A stretch of 45,042 nucleotides of DNA from Chloroflexota bacterium (GCA_030058085.1 JASGTU010000060.1:1-45042); one strand, 5' to 3'. Positions 35,243 to 43,930 are shown, counted from the first letter of the stretch. The notes: a model not told the origin generated them from the sequence alone. Translations and numbers: made by a program.

Positions 35243-35271
35243 TTGACACCCGTTGTAGCTGCGGGTAACAT
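35243..35271 (+). promoter_or_regulatory. Consensus sigma70 promoter of the RNase D gene
   Basis: TTGACA (35243-35248), 17-bp spacer, TAACAT (35266-35271). An inverted repeat ACCCG/CGGGT lies within the spacer. Transcription would begin near 35278, placing the 12-bp tandem repeats in the leader. Confidence 0.75.
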
Positions 35272-35273
35272 GG

Positions 35274-35345
35274 CCTAATGCCGATGCGCTGTCAAATGCG
35301 CTCTCAAATACGCTGTTTGATACTCTATCCGATATTCTATCCGAT
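35274..35345 (+). repeat. Six 12-bp tandem repeats in the RNase D leader
   Basis: Units in exact 12-bp register: CCTAATGCCGAT, GCGCTGTCAAAT, GCGCTCTCAAAT, ACGCTGTTTGAT, ACTCTATCCGAT, ATTCTATCCGAT. Units two and three differ at one base, as do units five and six, and all end in GAT or AAT. They fill the leader between the promoter and the ATG at 35372. Confidence 0.7.
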
Positions 35346-35371
35346 GCACATGGGGACTGACAATAGGCAAA

Positions 35372-36559
35372 ATGTCCGGTGATAGCGTGCGTAAACCGGT
35401 TTTGGTAGACAACGAAACGGCTTTCCGCCGGATGATGGGCGTATTGGAGAAGCGACGCCGGTTTGCGGTGGATACGGAAAGCGACAGCCTGTTCAGCTAC
35501 TATCCCAAGGTGTGTTTGCTGCAGATCACCGTGCCGGCGAGCGGCGGCGAAGACAGCGAACAGCCCGACGAGATGGACGTGCTCGACTATCTTGTCGACA
35601 CGTTGCGCTATCAGGCGCTGGAGCCGCTGGGCCGGCAATTGGCGCGGCCCGAGGCGGAGGTGATCATGCATGCGGCAGAAAACGACCTGCTGCTTTTGGA
35701 GCGCGAGTTCGGTTTTTCGATCGCCAACGTGTTCGATACGCAACTTGCCGCGCGCATTTTGGGCTGGCAACATGCGGGCTTGGCCGCGATCTTGGAGGAG
35801 TGCTTCGGGGCGGTATCGGATAAGCGCATGCAGCGCACCAACTGGAGCAAGCGCCCGTTGACGCCGGAGCAGATCGCGTATGCGCAGATGGATACGCACT
35901 ACCTGTTTGCCTTGCGGCGTAAATTGGCCGCGGAATTGAAGGCGGCTGACCGATGGGAAGAGGCGCAGGACGCCTTTGCGCTTTTGGTGCAGACGGATTA
36001 CAGCGAGAAAGAGCCACCGGAGCGCAATATCTGGCAGATGAAGGAGACGCGCAGCGTGCCGCGCAAAAATACCGGCGTGCTCGAGGCGCTGTGGGAATGG
36101 CGCGAGGCGGAGGCGCAGCGGCGTAACGTGCCGCCCTTCAAGGTGTTGCGCAACCGTGTGCTGACACAGTTGGCGGAGTCGCAGCCCGCGACTGAAGGCG
36201 AACTCGCCCGGACGCCGGGCTTAGGCGCGGGCGATGTGCGGCGTTATGGCGCCCAGTTGCTCGCGGCCATTGCCGAGGGGCGCAAGCGTCCGCTGCCCGA
36301 ATTGCCCGCACCGACGCTGCGCCCGGAACAGATGTTGGACCGCAAGGTGCTGAACCGTTATGACGCCCTGCGCAAGTGGCGTACGCGCACGGCGGAGGCC
36401 CGCAATGTGGCGCCGGAGATCGTGTTGGCGAACGGCGCTCTGTTGGAGATCGCTAAGCGCCGCCCACGTACACAGGCCGACCTGCTTGACTTCCGAGAGA
36501 TCGGCCCGTGGAAGGCGAAGACCTATGGGCCGGCGATCCTGGAGATCGTCGCCAAGTAG
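35372..36559 (+). CDS. rnd: Ribonuclease D-like 3'-5' exonuclease with two HRDC domains
   Basis: 395 aa. The DEDDy exonuclease domain (about 1-210) shows D34 and E36 (FAVDTESDSLFSY), D105 (MHAAENDLLLL) and the YxxxD motif in YAQMDTHYLF. Two HRDC domains follow (about 230-305, NTGVLEALWEWREAEAQRRNVP; and about 325-394, RYDALRKWRTRTAEARNVAP), as in E. coli RNase D, which trims tRNA and other stable RNA precursors. A Glu/Asp-rich insert (GGEDSEQPDEMD, 58-69) lies between the second and third strands. The start at 35372 follows AATAGG. Confidence 0.93.
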   Translation: MSGDSVRKPVLVDNETAFRRMMGVLEKRRRFAVDTESDSLFSYYPKVCLLQITVPASGGEDSEQPDEMDVLDYLVDTLRYQALEPLGRQLARPEAEVIMHAAENDLLLLEREFGFSIANVFDTQLAARILGWQHAGLAAILEECFGAVSDKRMQRTNWSKRPLTPEQIAYAQMDTHYLFALRRKLAAELKAADRWEEAQDAFALLVQTDYSEKEPPERNIWQMKETRSVPRKNTGVLEALWEWREAEAQRRNVPPFKVLRNRVLTQLAESQPATEGELARTPGLGAGDVRRYGAQLLAAIAEGRKRPLPELPAPTLRPEQMLDRKVLNRYDALRKWRTRTAEARNVAPEIVLANGALLEIAKRRPRTQADLLDFREIGPWKAKTYGPAILEIVAK

Positions 36560-36598
36560 GGCATCGCTGCGCGGGTTTGTCGGAAGGTGATCTCGCAC

Positions 36599-36967
36599 CT
36601 ACAGCCGGCGACGCAGCCAGCGCCAGCCCGCCGTAATCAGAAACCACACCCCGCCCAACGCAAAACCTGTCAACACCACGCCGACGAACAGCGCAATCGT
36701 CTCTGTACGGAACGTCTGGACGGGGCTGCCCAGCAGCCAACGCCAGCCGCCGGGGATGGGCGCGTCCGGTTCGAGGCGCCAAATGCCGAGCAGCGAGTCG
36801 CCCAGCAGGCCGCTGATCAGGGTGCAGAGCAGAATGGCGCCGAGCACGGAATAGCGCTGGACTAGGTGTTCGGTCCTCGCTGCGGGCGCTCTGTGGGGGG
36901 CTGGGCGGGGCATGGCGCGGTCCTGTGAAGGTTGCTGTGTCGTGTGGCGTGGTTTGCGATCCATCAT
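36599..36967 (-). CDS. Small two-span membrane protein, function unknown
   Basis: 122 aa. A basic, Pro/Gln-rich cytoplasmic N-terminus (about 1-38) is followed by two membrane segments (about 40-62, YSVLGAILLCTLISGLLGDSL, and about 90-113, IALFVGVVLTGFALGGVWFLI) and an Arg-rich end (WRWLRRRL). I do not recognise a family. It starts at ATG ATG with AGGGAG upstream, 33 bp after the FAD/Fe-S oxidase gene on the same strand, so it may be co-transcribed and could be a membrane partner, but this is inference. Confidence 0.65.
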   Translation of the reverse strand: MMDRKPRHTTQQPSQDRAMPRPAPHRAPAARTEHLVQRYSVLGAILLCTLISGLLGDSLLGIWRLEPDAPIPGGWRWLLGSPVQTFRTETIALFVGVVLTGFALGGVWFLITAGWRWLRRRL

Positions 36968-37000
36968 TGTTCGTTACTCCCTGGCGGCACGGTCGCCTGC

Positions 37001-40000
37001 TCAGAGGGCTAGGCGATTCGCCAGCGCCTCGGCCAGGTGCAGGGGCATGCGTCCGGTGAACTGCTCGATCTGATGGCGGCAGCTCGTGCCGCTGGCGATG
37101 ACGGCCGTATCGGGCGCGGCGGCGCGCACCGCGGTAAACAGCCTCTCCTCCCCGATCTTGCGGCTCATTTCGAAGTTTTCCTTCTCATAGCCGAAATCTC
37201 CCGCCATGCCGCAGCAGCCGCTGGCGATCACTTCCACGTCGTAGCCGGCGGCTTTGAGCGCGGCGAGGGTGGAATCGTTGCCGGCTAGCGCCTTGTGGTG
37301 GCAGTGGCCGTGGAGCAGCGCTTTGGCCGGCTCCTTTTTCCAGACGGGGCGGAAGCGCCCGGCGGCGACCTCGCGCGCCACGAACTCGTCGAAGGTGAAG
37401 GCTTGGCCGGCCACGATGCGGGCGCGGTCCGGGTCCGCCGCCAGGGTCAGGTATTCGTCGCGCAGGGTGAGGATGCAGCTCGGCTCGACGCCCAGGATGG
37501 GGATGCCGCGCTGGGCGTAAGGCGCGAGCAGCGCCACGTTGTGGTCGATCCACGGCTTGGCCTTGTCGGCCTGTCCGCCGGTGATGAGCGGGCGGCCGCA
37601 GCATTTGCGCCCTTCGGTGAGGAAGACCTCATAGCCGGCGGCTTCCAACAAGCGCACCATCGCCATCCCGATCTGGGTCTCGTTGTAGTTCACCCAGGTG
37701 TCGTGGAAGATCATGGCCGGGCCGTTTGGCCAATGTTTGGTGACGGAGGCCTGCTCGCGGTTGTTGGCGCGGCGGTGGAACCAGGTCTCGAAGGCTTCGC
37801 TCGCGTAGCGCGGCATGGTGCGCTCCGGGTGGACGCCGATCTGCGACATGAGCGCTTTGGCGATGGGCGTGCTCATACCCCAGTTGACGAGGGGCATGAA
37901 GGCGGAGGGAGCCAGCTTGAAGAGCCATTCGTCGATCACGGGCAGCCAGCCCATCATACGGTTGAAGAGCGGCGTGCCGTTGGCGTGGAAGTAGTGGACG
38001 AGAAACTCGGACTTGATTTTCGCCATGTCCACAGAGGAGGGGCACTCGGTTTTGCACGCCTTGCAACCCAGGCAGAGGTGCATGATCTCATACATCTCAT
38101 GCGCAAAGAGCTGGTCGGCGGGAATGCGTCCGGCGAGGACGTTGCGCAGCGCGTTGGCGCGGGCGCGGGTGGACTCGCGCTCGTCCTTCGTTGCCATGAA
38201 GCTGGGGCACATGGTGCCGATGTCCAGCTTGCGACAGACGCCGGCGCCGTTGCACATTTCGATGGCTCCAACATAGCCGCCGTCGGCGTCCCAGTCGAAG
38301 ACTGTCTCTAGCTCAATTGTGGCGTAGTCCGGGCCGAAGCGCAGGCTTTCGGCGGGCGAGGGCGGGTCGACGATCTTGCCCGGGTTCATCAGGTTGTCGG
38401 GGTCGAAGGCGGCCTTCACCTCTTGCATGGCGGCGTAGAGTTCCGGGCCAAAGAGCTTGGGGTTATAGGCGCTGCGCGCCAGGCCGTCGCCGTGCTCGCC
38501 GCTCATGGCGCCGCCGTAGGAGAGGGCCAGGCCGCAGGCATAGTCGCTGACCGCCTGAATCAGTTCCATGCCGCGCGCGCTCTTGGGGTTGATCAGCGGG
38601 CGCACATGCAGACAGCCGGCGGAGGCGTGCGCGTAGACGGCTACGCCGGGAATGTCGCCCTGGCTGCGGCAGAAGTCGAGCAGTTGGCCGATGTAGTCCG
38701 CCAGGCGTTCCGGGGGGACGCTGACGTCTTCGATGGCGGGGATCGGCTTGTAGTCGCCGCGGCGGCTCATGAGGATGTTGAGGCCGGCCTTGCGCACGGA
38801 CCAGACCTCGCGCTGGCGGGCCGGGTCCATGACGCGCGTCACCGCGCCGCGCCAGCCGCGTGCCGCCAGGTGGCTTTGCAGCCGGTCCAGCTTGGCGGCA
38901 AGCTCCTGTTCATCGGCGCCGTAGTATTCGGTGAAGAGCACGGCAGCGGGATCGCCCTCGACGAAGTGGAGGCGCCGCGCCCATTCCGGCTGGGCGCGGG
39001 CCAGGTCCATGAGGTGCTTGTCGAGCAGTTCGCAGGCGCTAGGTTCGGTTTCGAGGATGTCGGTGATGGCGGCGCAGGCTTCAACCACGTCGTCGAAGTG
39101 GACGACGCCCAGCGCGGTGCGGGTGGGGCGGGTTTCCAGGCCGAGGGTGATGTCGGTCATCACGGCTAGGGTGCCTTCGCTGCCGGTGAGCAGTTGGGCG
39201 AGGTTGAAGCGGTCGATCTTGGCCGGGTCGCTGGCGGGCGGGCGGAAGCGCGAGTCGAAGCTGAGGCGCGGACGCTGGTCGGGCGGCAGCAGCGCGGCGG
39301 CAAGCCGGTCGAGCGTGTAGCCGGAGGTGCGCCGCCAGTGCTTGGGCCAGCGCTGCAAGATGTCGTCAAGCGCGCCCTGGACGATGGCGGGGACGCGGTC
39401 GTAGATCCGCCCCTGCAGGCCGTCAAGGCGGGCCAGGGCGGGCAGGTCGGCGGGCGCGACGGGGCCGAAGCGAGCCGTCGATCCGTCGGCGAGGATGGCC
39501 CCGGCCTCTAGGACGACGTCGGCCAACATGCCGTAGAGAATGCTGTGGCTGCCGGTGGCGTTGTTGGCGACGCTGCCGCCGACGGTTGCCCGATCCGCGC
39601 TGGCGGGGTCCGGCCCCAGCATGAGGTTGTAGGGGGCTAGGGCCTTGTTAAGGGCGTTCACGGTAATACCCGGCTCGACGCGCGCGGTGCGGGCGTCGGC
39701 GTCGATGTGGAGCACGGCGTCCATGTACTTGCTGAAGTCGAGTACGATGGCGGCGCCTACGGCTTGGCCGGCCAACGAACTGCCGCCGCCGCGGGCGAGG
39801 ACGGGCAGCTTGCGTCGCGCCGCGATTTCGACCGTGGCCTGGGCGTCCTCTAGGGTGCGCGGGATGACCACGCCGATCGGCTGTATCTGGTAGAGGCTGG
39901 CGTCGGTGCTGTAGAGCATGCGCGAATAGCCGTCGAAGCGGACTTCGCCTTTGACGACGCGGCGCAGTTCATCCACGAGGTCTTGGGTCTCTTCGATCGC

Positions 40001-40057
40001 GGGGCGCATATCGGCGGGCGCGAGGGCAGTGCGCGGGGCGGTCAGGGAAGCGGCCAT
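37001..40057 (-). CDS. FAD-linked oxidase fused to Fe-S/CCG electron-transfer module (D-2-hydroxyacid dehydrogenase type)
   Basis: 1018 aa, joining what are often separate GlcD-like and GlpC/LutA-like subunits. The N-terminal PCMH FAD domain (about 45-230) has LARGGGSSLAGQAVGAAIVLD and ATVGGSVANNATGSHSILYGM. A C-terminal FAD-oxidase domain follows (to about 590, ending near DPDNLMNPGKIVDPP). Two [4Fe-4S] motifs come next (CRKLDIGTMCPS near 606 and CLGCKACKTECPS near 662), then two CCG domains (KCCGRPLITGG near 819, GCCGMAGDFGYEKENFEM near 947). This architecture is used for D-lactate, glycolate or 2-hydroxyglutarate oxidation, passing electrons to quinone; the substrate is not determined here. 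I chose the ATG at 40057 (MAASLT) because AAAGG is well spaced; a GTG at 40072 is also possible. Confidence 0.92.
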   Translation of the reverse strand: MAASLTAPRTALAPADMRPAIEETQDLVDELRRVVKGEVRFDGYSRMLYSTDASLYQIQPIGVVIPRTLEDAQATVEIAARRKLPVLARGGGSSLAGQAVGAAIVLDFSKYMDAVLHIDADARTARVEPGITVNALNKALAPYNLMLGPDPASADRATVGGSVANNATGSHSILYGMLADVVLEAGAILADGSTARFGPVAPADLPALARLDGLQGRIYDRVPAIVQGALDDILQRWPKHWRRTSGYTLDRLAAALLPPDQRPRLSFDSRFRPPASDPAKIDRFNLAQLLTGSEGTLAVMTDITLGLETRPTRTALGVVHFDDVVEACAAITDILETEPSACELLDKHLMDLARAQPEWARRLHFVEGDPAAVLFTEYYGADEQELAAKLDRLQSHLAARGWRGAVTRVMDPARQREVWSVRKAGLNILMSRRGDYKPIPAIEDVSVPPERLADYIGQLLDFCRSQGDIPGVAVYAHASAGCLHVRPLINPKSARGMELIQAVSDYACGLALSYGGAMSGEHGDGLARSAYNPKLFGPELYAAMQEVKAAFDPDNLMNPGKIVDPPSPAESLRFGPDYATIELETVFDWDADGGYVGAIEMCNGAGVCRKLDIGTMCPSFMATKDERESTRARANALRNVLAGRIPADQLFAHEMYEIMHLCLGCKACKTECPSSVDMAKIKSEFLVHYFHANGTPLFNRMMGWLPVIDEWLFKLAPSAFMPLVNWGMSTPIAKALMSQIGVHPERTMPRYASEAFETWFHRRANNREQASVTKHWPNGPAMIFHDTWVNYNETQIGMAMVRLLEAAGYEVFLTEGRKCCGRPLITGGQADKAKPWIDHNVALLAPYAQRGIPILGVEPSCILTLRDEYLTLAADPDRARIVAGQAFTFDEFVAREVAAGRFRPVWKKEPAKALLHGHCHHKALAGNDSTLAALKAAGYDVEVIASGCCGMAGDFGYEKENFEMSRKIGEERLFTAVRAAAPDTAVIASGTSCRHQIEQFTGRMPLHLAEALANRLAL

Positions 40058-40103
40058 CAACATGCCTTTCACGGGGGCGGGCTGTTAGAAATCGACGGAA
40101 TTC

Positions 40104-40131
40104 ACTTTAGCGTATGTCGGGCAAAAGTCAA
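40104..40131 (-). promoter_or_regulatory. Probable promoter of the FAD/Fe-S oxidase gene
   Basis: On the minus strand: TTGACT (-35, 40131-40126), 16-bp spacer, TAAAGT (-10, 40109-40104). The -35 overlaps the stop codon of the locus B epimerase. The predicted leader is about 40 nt. Confidence 0.5.
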
Positions 40132-41081
40132 GGCGCGGGCCGCTCCATCTGGCTGCGCTGCCAGGCGATCTGGGCGGCGAGGCCGTCGACGAGTTTGGTA
40201 GCCGGAGCGTAGCCCAAGAGGCGGCGCGCTTTGCCGATGTCGGCGACGGTGCGGCGCTGATCGCCGGGGCGTGGCGGGCCGTGGGTGATGCGCGCGCGCT
40301 GCCCGGTAAGCTCCTCCAGCATGCGCAGCACCTCGATGACGGAGATCTCCTCGCCGCCGCCGATGTTGAAGGTCTCGCCGGAGCTGGCGGCGGGCTGCTC
40401 GAAGGCCAGGATGAGGCCCTGGACGCAGTCGCTCACATAGGTGTTGCTGCGGCTGTCCGTCCCGTCGCCGTCCACCGTGATCAACTCCTGGTTGAGAATG
40501 GAGCGGATGAAGATGTTGTAGCCCATGTCCGGGCGTTGGCGCGGGCCGTAGACGGAAAAGAGGCGCAAGATCGTGACGGGCAGGCCGTGGTTGGCGGCAT
40601 AGGCGCGGCATAGATGCTCTGCAGCCAGTTTGGTGATGCCGTAGGGCGAGATGGGAGCCAGCGGCGCAGTCTCGTCACCTGTGGCGAAACGGCCATAGAC
40701 CGACGAGGTGGAAATGTGCAGCAGGTGCGGGACGCCGGCCTCGACCGCGGCGGCGAGCAGGCGTTGCGTGGCGAGCACGTTGCACGTCATGTAGGACTCG
40801 AACTCCTGCCAACTGCGCAGCAGCCCGGCCATGGCGGCGAGGTGGAAGACCGCGTCGGCGCCGGCGAGCAGGGGACGCAGGTCAGCGCTGCGCAGGTCGG
40901 CTTCGTAGAAGGTGAAGCGTTCCCCCTGGCGCAGGCCGGCGAGATTGCCCTCCTTGAGCGGGCGCGGGTAGTAGGGGATGAAGGCGTCGATGCCGGTGAC
41001 GCGGTGGCCGCGGGCGATGAGTTCTTCGCAGAGGTGCGAGCCGACGAAACCAGCGGCGCCGGTGACGATGCAATGTGCCAT
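40128..41081 (-). CDS. NAD-dependent nucleotide-sugar epimerase (extended SDR)
   Basis: 317 aa. Unlike the locus A epimerase, it has intact catalytic features: the Rossmann motif [12 protein letters not shown] at the start, a STSSVYGRF strand, and YGITKLAAE (YxxxK). [16 protein letters not shown] and the late [21 protein letters not shown] are typical of UDP-glucuronate/UDP-glucose 4-epimerase-like proteins. The start is set at the ATG at 41081, with GGAG upstream; a longer frame to 41138 overlaps the 37-codon ORF and lacks a ribosome site. It ends glycan locus B; a promoter for the next gene begins over its stop. Confidence 0.9.
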   Translation of the reverse strand: MAHCIVTGAAGFVGSHLCEELIARGHRVTGIDAFIPYYPRPLKEGNLAGLRQGERFTFYEADLRSADLRPLLAGADAVFHLAAMAGLLRSWQEFESYMTCNVLATQRLLAAAVEAGVPHLLHISTSSVYGRFATGDETAPLAPISPYGITKLAAEHLCRAYAANHGLPVTILRLFSVYGPRQRPDMGYNIFIRSILNQELITVDGDGTDSRSNTYVSDCVQGLILAFEQPAASSGETFNIGGGEEISVIEVLRMLEELTGQRARITHGPPRPGDQRRTVADIGKARRLLGYAPATKLVDGLAAQIAWQRSQMERPAP

Positions 41082-41089
41082 AGGTCTCC

Positions 41090-41203
41090 TCACGGTATGC
41101 CGGATGCGGTCCGGCCCTTGCTTAAGTAATGATGCCACAGGCGGCGCAGGGCGCAGGCGAAGCGCTCTTCGGTCAGGGCGCTCTGCACCAAGACGGCGTC
41201 CAT
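41090..41203 (-). CDS. Small 37-codon ORF in glycan locus B (possible leader or small protein)
   Basis: On the minus strand an ATG at 41203 lies four bases after the ROK stop (TAA GGCG ATG), preceded by GGGGGTAAGG. It encodes a 37-aa peptide, [20 protein letters not shown] then [17 protein letters not shown], ending at TGA (41092-41090) eight bases before the epimerase ATG. It is basic and probably helical, with no recognised family. Its fit between two genes with tight spacing suggests translation and coupling, but chance cannot be excluded at this length. It may be a true small protein or a remnant. Confidence 0.45.
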   Translation of the reverse strand: MDAVLVQSALTEERFACALRRLWHHYLSKGRTASGIP

Positions 41204-41207
41204 CGCC

Positions 41208-42149
41208 TTACCCCCGTTCGGCCTGCCACACGAGCGAAGACGCGCCTACGGCCCCAGCCGTCACCTGGGAGGGGGTGACCTGGAGGTGGGCGCAGCTTTG
41301 CGGGACGACGCGGCGGCTCAGTTCGGCTAGGGCGCCGGGAACGAGCAGGTCGAAGGCGGCGCGGCCCAGCCCGCCGCCGATGACGATGCGCTCCGGGTTG
41401 AGCATGACGGCGCAGACGGCGAAGACCATGCCCAGCCAGGCGGCAGTCTCGTCGAAAACGGCGACGGCCAGGGGGTCGCGGGCGAGCGCGGCGTCGAGCA
41501 CGTTCTCCGGCGTAAGGCCGGCTGTGTCGCGCAGGGCGGACCGCTCGCCGCGGGCCAGATGTTCGCGTGCGGTCGCCAAGATGCCCGGCCCGGAGACGAC
41601 GGTCTCGACGCAGCCGCGCAGCCCGCAGGCGCACAGCCGGCCCGCCGGGTCCAGCGATAAGTGGCCGAGTTCGGCGGCGGCATAGGTGGCGCCAATGACC
41701 AGCCGCCCGTCGAGGACGATGCCGCTGCCCAGGCCGGAGCCGATGGCGATGTAGGCGAAGTTGGCGCAGCTCTGCGCGGCGCCGTAGTAGTACTCGCCCA
41801 GCGCCAGCACGTTGGCATCGTTGCCGGCCCACACGTCCAGGCGCACTTCGTGGCGCAGCCGGGCGGCTAAGTCCACTTCCTGCCAGCCGAGGTTGACGGC
41901 GTTGCGTACGATGCCCTGCGCGGCGTCGACGTAGCCGGGGATGCCGACGCCCACGCCGGCGATGGGCGCGGGCGCGGCACGCTGCAGCGCTTGCACAGCC
42001 GCGGCGATACGCGACACGACCGCGGCGACGCCCTCCGCCGCGCCGGTGAGGGCGCGCTCTTCGGCCAGGACATGGCCGCTGCGGTCGGCTAGGATGGCGG
42101 CGATCTTGGTGGCGCCGACATCAACCCCGATGGCGAGCGATGCGGTCAC
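41208..42149 (-). CDS. ROK-family sugar kinase (glucokinase/NagC-like)
   Basis: 313 aa. ATP-dependent hexose kinase fold: IGVDVGATKIAAILAD (phosphate 1), VGIPGYVDAAQG, AGNDANVLALGEYYYG, AIGSGLGSGIVLDGRL, and the zinc-binding CACGLRGCVE, all in order; there is no N-terminal HTH, so it is an enzyme rather than a repressor. The GTG at 42149 overlaps the TGA of the DUF2079 gene (GTGA). The substrate (glucose, N-acetylmannosamine or other) is not fixed. In locus B it could supply phosphorylated sugar for nucleotide-sugar synthesis. Confidence 0.9.
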   Translation of the reverse strand: MTASLAIGVDVGATKIAAILADRSGHVLAEERALTGAAEGVAAVVSRIAAAVQALQRAAPAPIAGVGVGIPGYVDAAQGIVRNAVNLGWQEVDLAARLRHEVRLDVWAGNDANVLALGEYYYGAAQSCANFAYIAIGSGLGSGIVLDGRLVIGATYAAAELGHLSLDPAGRLCACGLRGCVETVVSGPGILATAREHLARGERSALRDTAGLTPENVLDAALARDPLAVAVFDETAAWLGMVFAVCAVMLNPERIVIGGGLGRAAFDLLVPGALAELSRRVVPQSCAHLQVTPSQVTAGAVGASSLVWQAERG

Positions 42150-43930
42150 GGCTGCACCTCTTCATATGCATGTTCGTGTGCATGTTCGTGTGCGTGTTCG
42201 GATGCGTGTTCGGATGCGTGCGGTTCGTCCCGGCAGAGCGCGGATGCCAACTCTCGCAGCGCCGCCCGGTCGCCGGCGGCGCGTTGGACGAGGACGACGC
42301 GTTCGACGTTGTAGACCAGCCCGAAGCCCTGGTCATGCGCCTGTTGGAGCGCGGCTGCGTAGTCTTGGCAAGCCCAGGGATGGTGAGAACGGTAATCGAT
42401 CGTGTTGAATAGCGCAAGTTCAGCCGGTTCCAGCCCTGTCGTGTCCGCCGGGGCGAACATCAGGTAGAGATCGGTGCGGTGGGCCAGATGCGTGCCGTAG
42501 TAGTTGGTGGTCAGGACGGCGGCTTCGGGCGGGATGAGGGAGAGGGCTTGGCGCACCGCTGCCTCGTTGGGCAAGCGCGTCCACGCGGGGGGGACAGCGC
42601 CGTCGTCAGCCAGCGGGTTATTGAAGACGAGCGAATGCCAGCCGGTGAAGATCAACAGGCCGGTGCAGATGGTCCAGACCAGCCAGTAGGCCTGCACGCG
42701 GCGCGCCCAGGCGAAGATGCGGGCGGACGCCAGCAGCGCGGCGGCGATGACAAAGGGGACGATGGGCGCGACGTAGTGGAAGTAGGCGACGCGCTGGGCC
42801 ATTTCCGTGGAGAGCAGGTTGTAGACGGCGGCGGGCAGCGCCACGAGGATGATGGTATGCGCAAAGGGCAGGAAAAGCAGCGGCGCGGTGAACGAGACGA
42901 CAAAGCGCACCGCGTCCACGCCTAGCAGCCGGGGCAGCACGAGGTCCGGGCGCAGCAGTAGGTTGCGCAGCATCTCTATCGGGTCTGCGCCGAGCCACAG
43001 GTAGCGGACGAAGGAGTCCGACGGCGCGGCGCGGAAGGCGGGGATGATCACGAACATGGCGAACAGGGCGAAGCCGATGCCCGTCGCGGCCCAGGCCAGC
43101 CCGAAGCGGAGCGCTTGCCGCCGCCACGCCAGCCACAGGCCGAAGGCGGCTACGGTCAGGCCGATGTCTTCCTTGCTGAGTAGGGCTAGCGCCAGCCAGA
43201 GCGAGGCCCGCCGCCAGCGTTTGGCGTCCGTGTCGTCAATGGCGGCGAGCAGCAGGGGGATGGCCGCGGCCTCCCAGTGGAAGTCGAAGCGATTGACGTA
43301 GCCGACGGAGGGATAGAGCAGGTAGAGCAGGGCAAAAAGCAGGCCGAAGCCGGCCGCGCCGAGCCTGCGTTGCGCCAGCCGGTAGACCGGCACAGCGCCC
43401 AGGGCCAGGACGACGGTCTGGAAGGCGAGCAGCCAGTAGACGCTGGGCGCGATCAGATAGAAGGGGGCGAGCAGGGCGACGAGCGGCTTGAAGTGGTCGC
43501 CCATGTAGTTGCCGACCTCGATGGAACTGGCGTACCAGCGTCCGTGCGCGGTGTTCCAGACGACCTGGTCCTGCACGCCGAGGTCATAGACGCCGGCGTT
43601 GAAGTGCCAGTAGCGCTGGGCGGTAAAGGGGAAGTAGACCGCGACGTAGAGCAGCACGGCGAGCGCGGCCAGGCGCGGGGCCCAGCGGTGTAAAGAGAGC
43701 GCAGCGGACCAGCGTTGATGGCGGGCGGGATCGACGACGGCGACGAAGAAGGCGGCGCAGAGCAGCAGCAGACCCGTGGCGGCGAGCATCTGCCGGGCAT
43801 AACGCACGATCTGCGGTGAGATGTCCGCGGGGACGGCTTGCGCCATCCAGCCGGGCGTCACCCCGGCGGCGACGAGGCCCAGCCCGGCGAGGCCGGCGGC
43901 GACGGCAGCCGTCTGCAGGCGCGTGCTCAT
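42146..43930 (-). CDS. DUF2079 multi-pass membrane protein with His/Glu-rich tail
   Basis: 594 aa with about a dozen membrane segments. The family signature DLGVQDQVVWN (116-126) is followed by MGDHFKPLVALLAPFY, matching the locus A protein (DLGQIDQAVWN, SDHVEPILAL). The soluble end (about 440-560) resembles the first part of that protein's tail. The last 25 residues are unusual: an EHA-repeated His/Glu-rich stretch produced by 12-bp tandem repeats (42159-42218). It overlaps both neighbours by four bases (GT before, ROK after), so it is translationally coupled within glycan locus B. GT-C-like glycosyl transfer is an inference. Confidence 0.85.
   Translation of the reverse strand: MSTRLQTAAVAAGLAGLGLVAAGVTPGWMAQAVPADISPQIVRYARQMLAATGLLLLCAAFFVAVVDPARHQRWSAALSLHRWAPRLAALAVLLYVAVYFPFTAQRYWHFNAGVYDLGVQDQVVWNTAHGRWYASSIEVGNYMGDHFKPLVALLAPFYLIAPSVYWLLAFQTVVLALGAVPVYRLAQRRLGAAGFGLLFALLYLLYPSVGYVNRFDFHWEAAAIPLLLAAIDDTDAKRWRRASLWLALALLSKEDIGLTVAAFGLWLAWRRQALRFGLAWAATGIGFALFAMFVIIPAFRAAPSDSFVRYLWLGADPIEMLRNLLLRPDLVLPRLLGVDAVRFVVSFTAPLLFLPFAHTIILVALPAAVYNLLSTEMAQRVAYFHYVAPIVPFVIAAALLASARIFAWARRVQAYWLVWTICTGLLIFTGWHSLVFNNPLADDGAVPPAWTRLPNEAAVRQALSLIPPEAAVLTTNYYGTHLAHRTDLYLMFAPADTTGLEPAELALFNTIDYRSHHPWACQDYAAALQQAHDQGFGLVYNVERVVLVQRAAGDRAALRELASALCRDEPHASEHASEHAHEHAHEHAYEEVQP
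42159..42218 (-). repeat. 12-bp tandem repeat encoding the His/Glu tail of the DUF2079 protein
   Basis: On the + strand the units are TCTTCATATGCA, TGTTCGTGTGCA, TGTTCGTGTGCG, TGTTCGGATGCG, TGTTCGGATGCG, in exact 12-bp register and in frame (four codons each, giving E-H-A-x tetrapeptides on the minus strand). Neighbouring units differ by 0-2 bases, so the array is recent and could change copy number. Confidence 0.8.

Noticed and set aside
35274-35345. 12-bp array considered as a CRISPR or replication iteron origin
   Set aside because: No spacers, no cas genes, and no dnaA, DnaA boxes or partition genes nearby.
37295-38311. A 338-codon plus-strand open frame
   Set aside because: Antisense to the FAD/Fe-S oxidase, whose frame holds conserved Cys motifs. 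This is a GC-bias shadow.
41173-41832. A 219-codon minus-strand frame overlapping the ROK gene
   Set aside because: Wrong frame relative to the ROK kinase and Arg/Gly-rich without domains.
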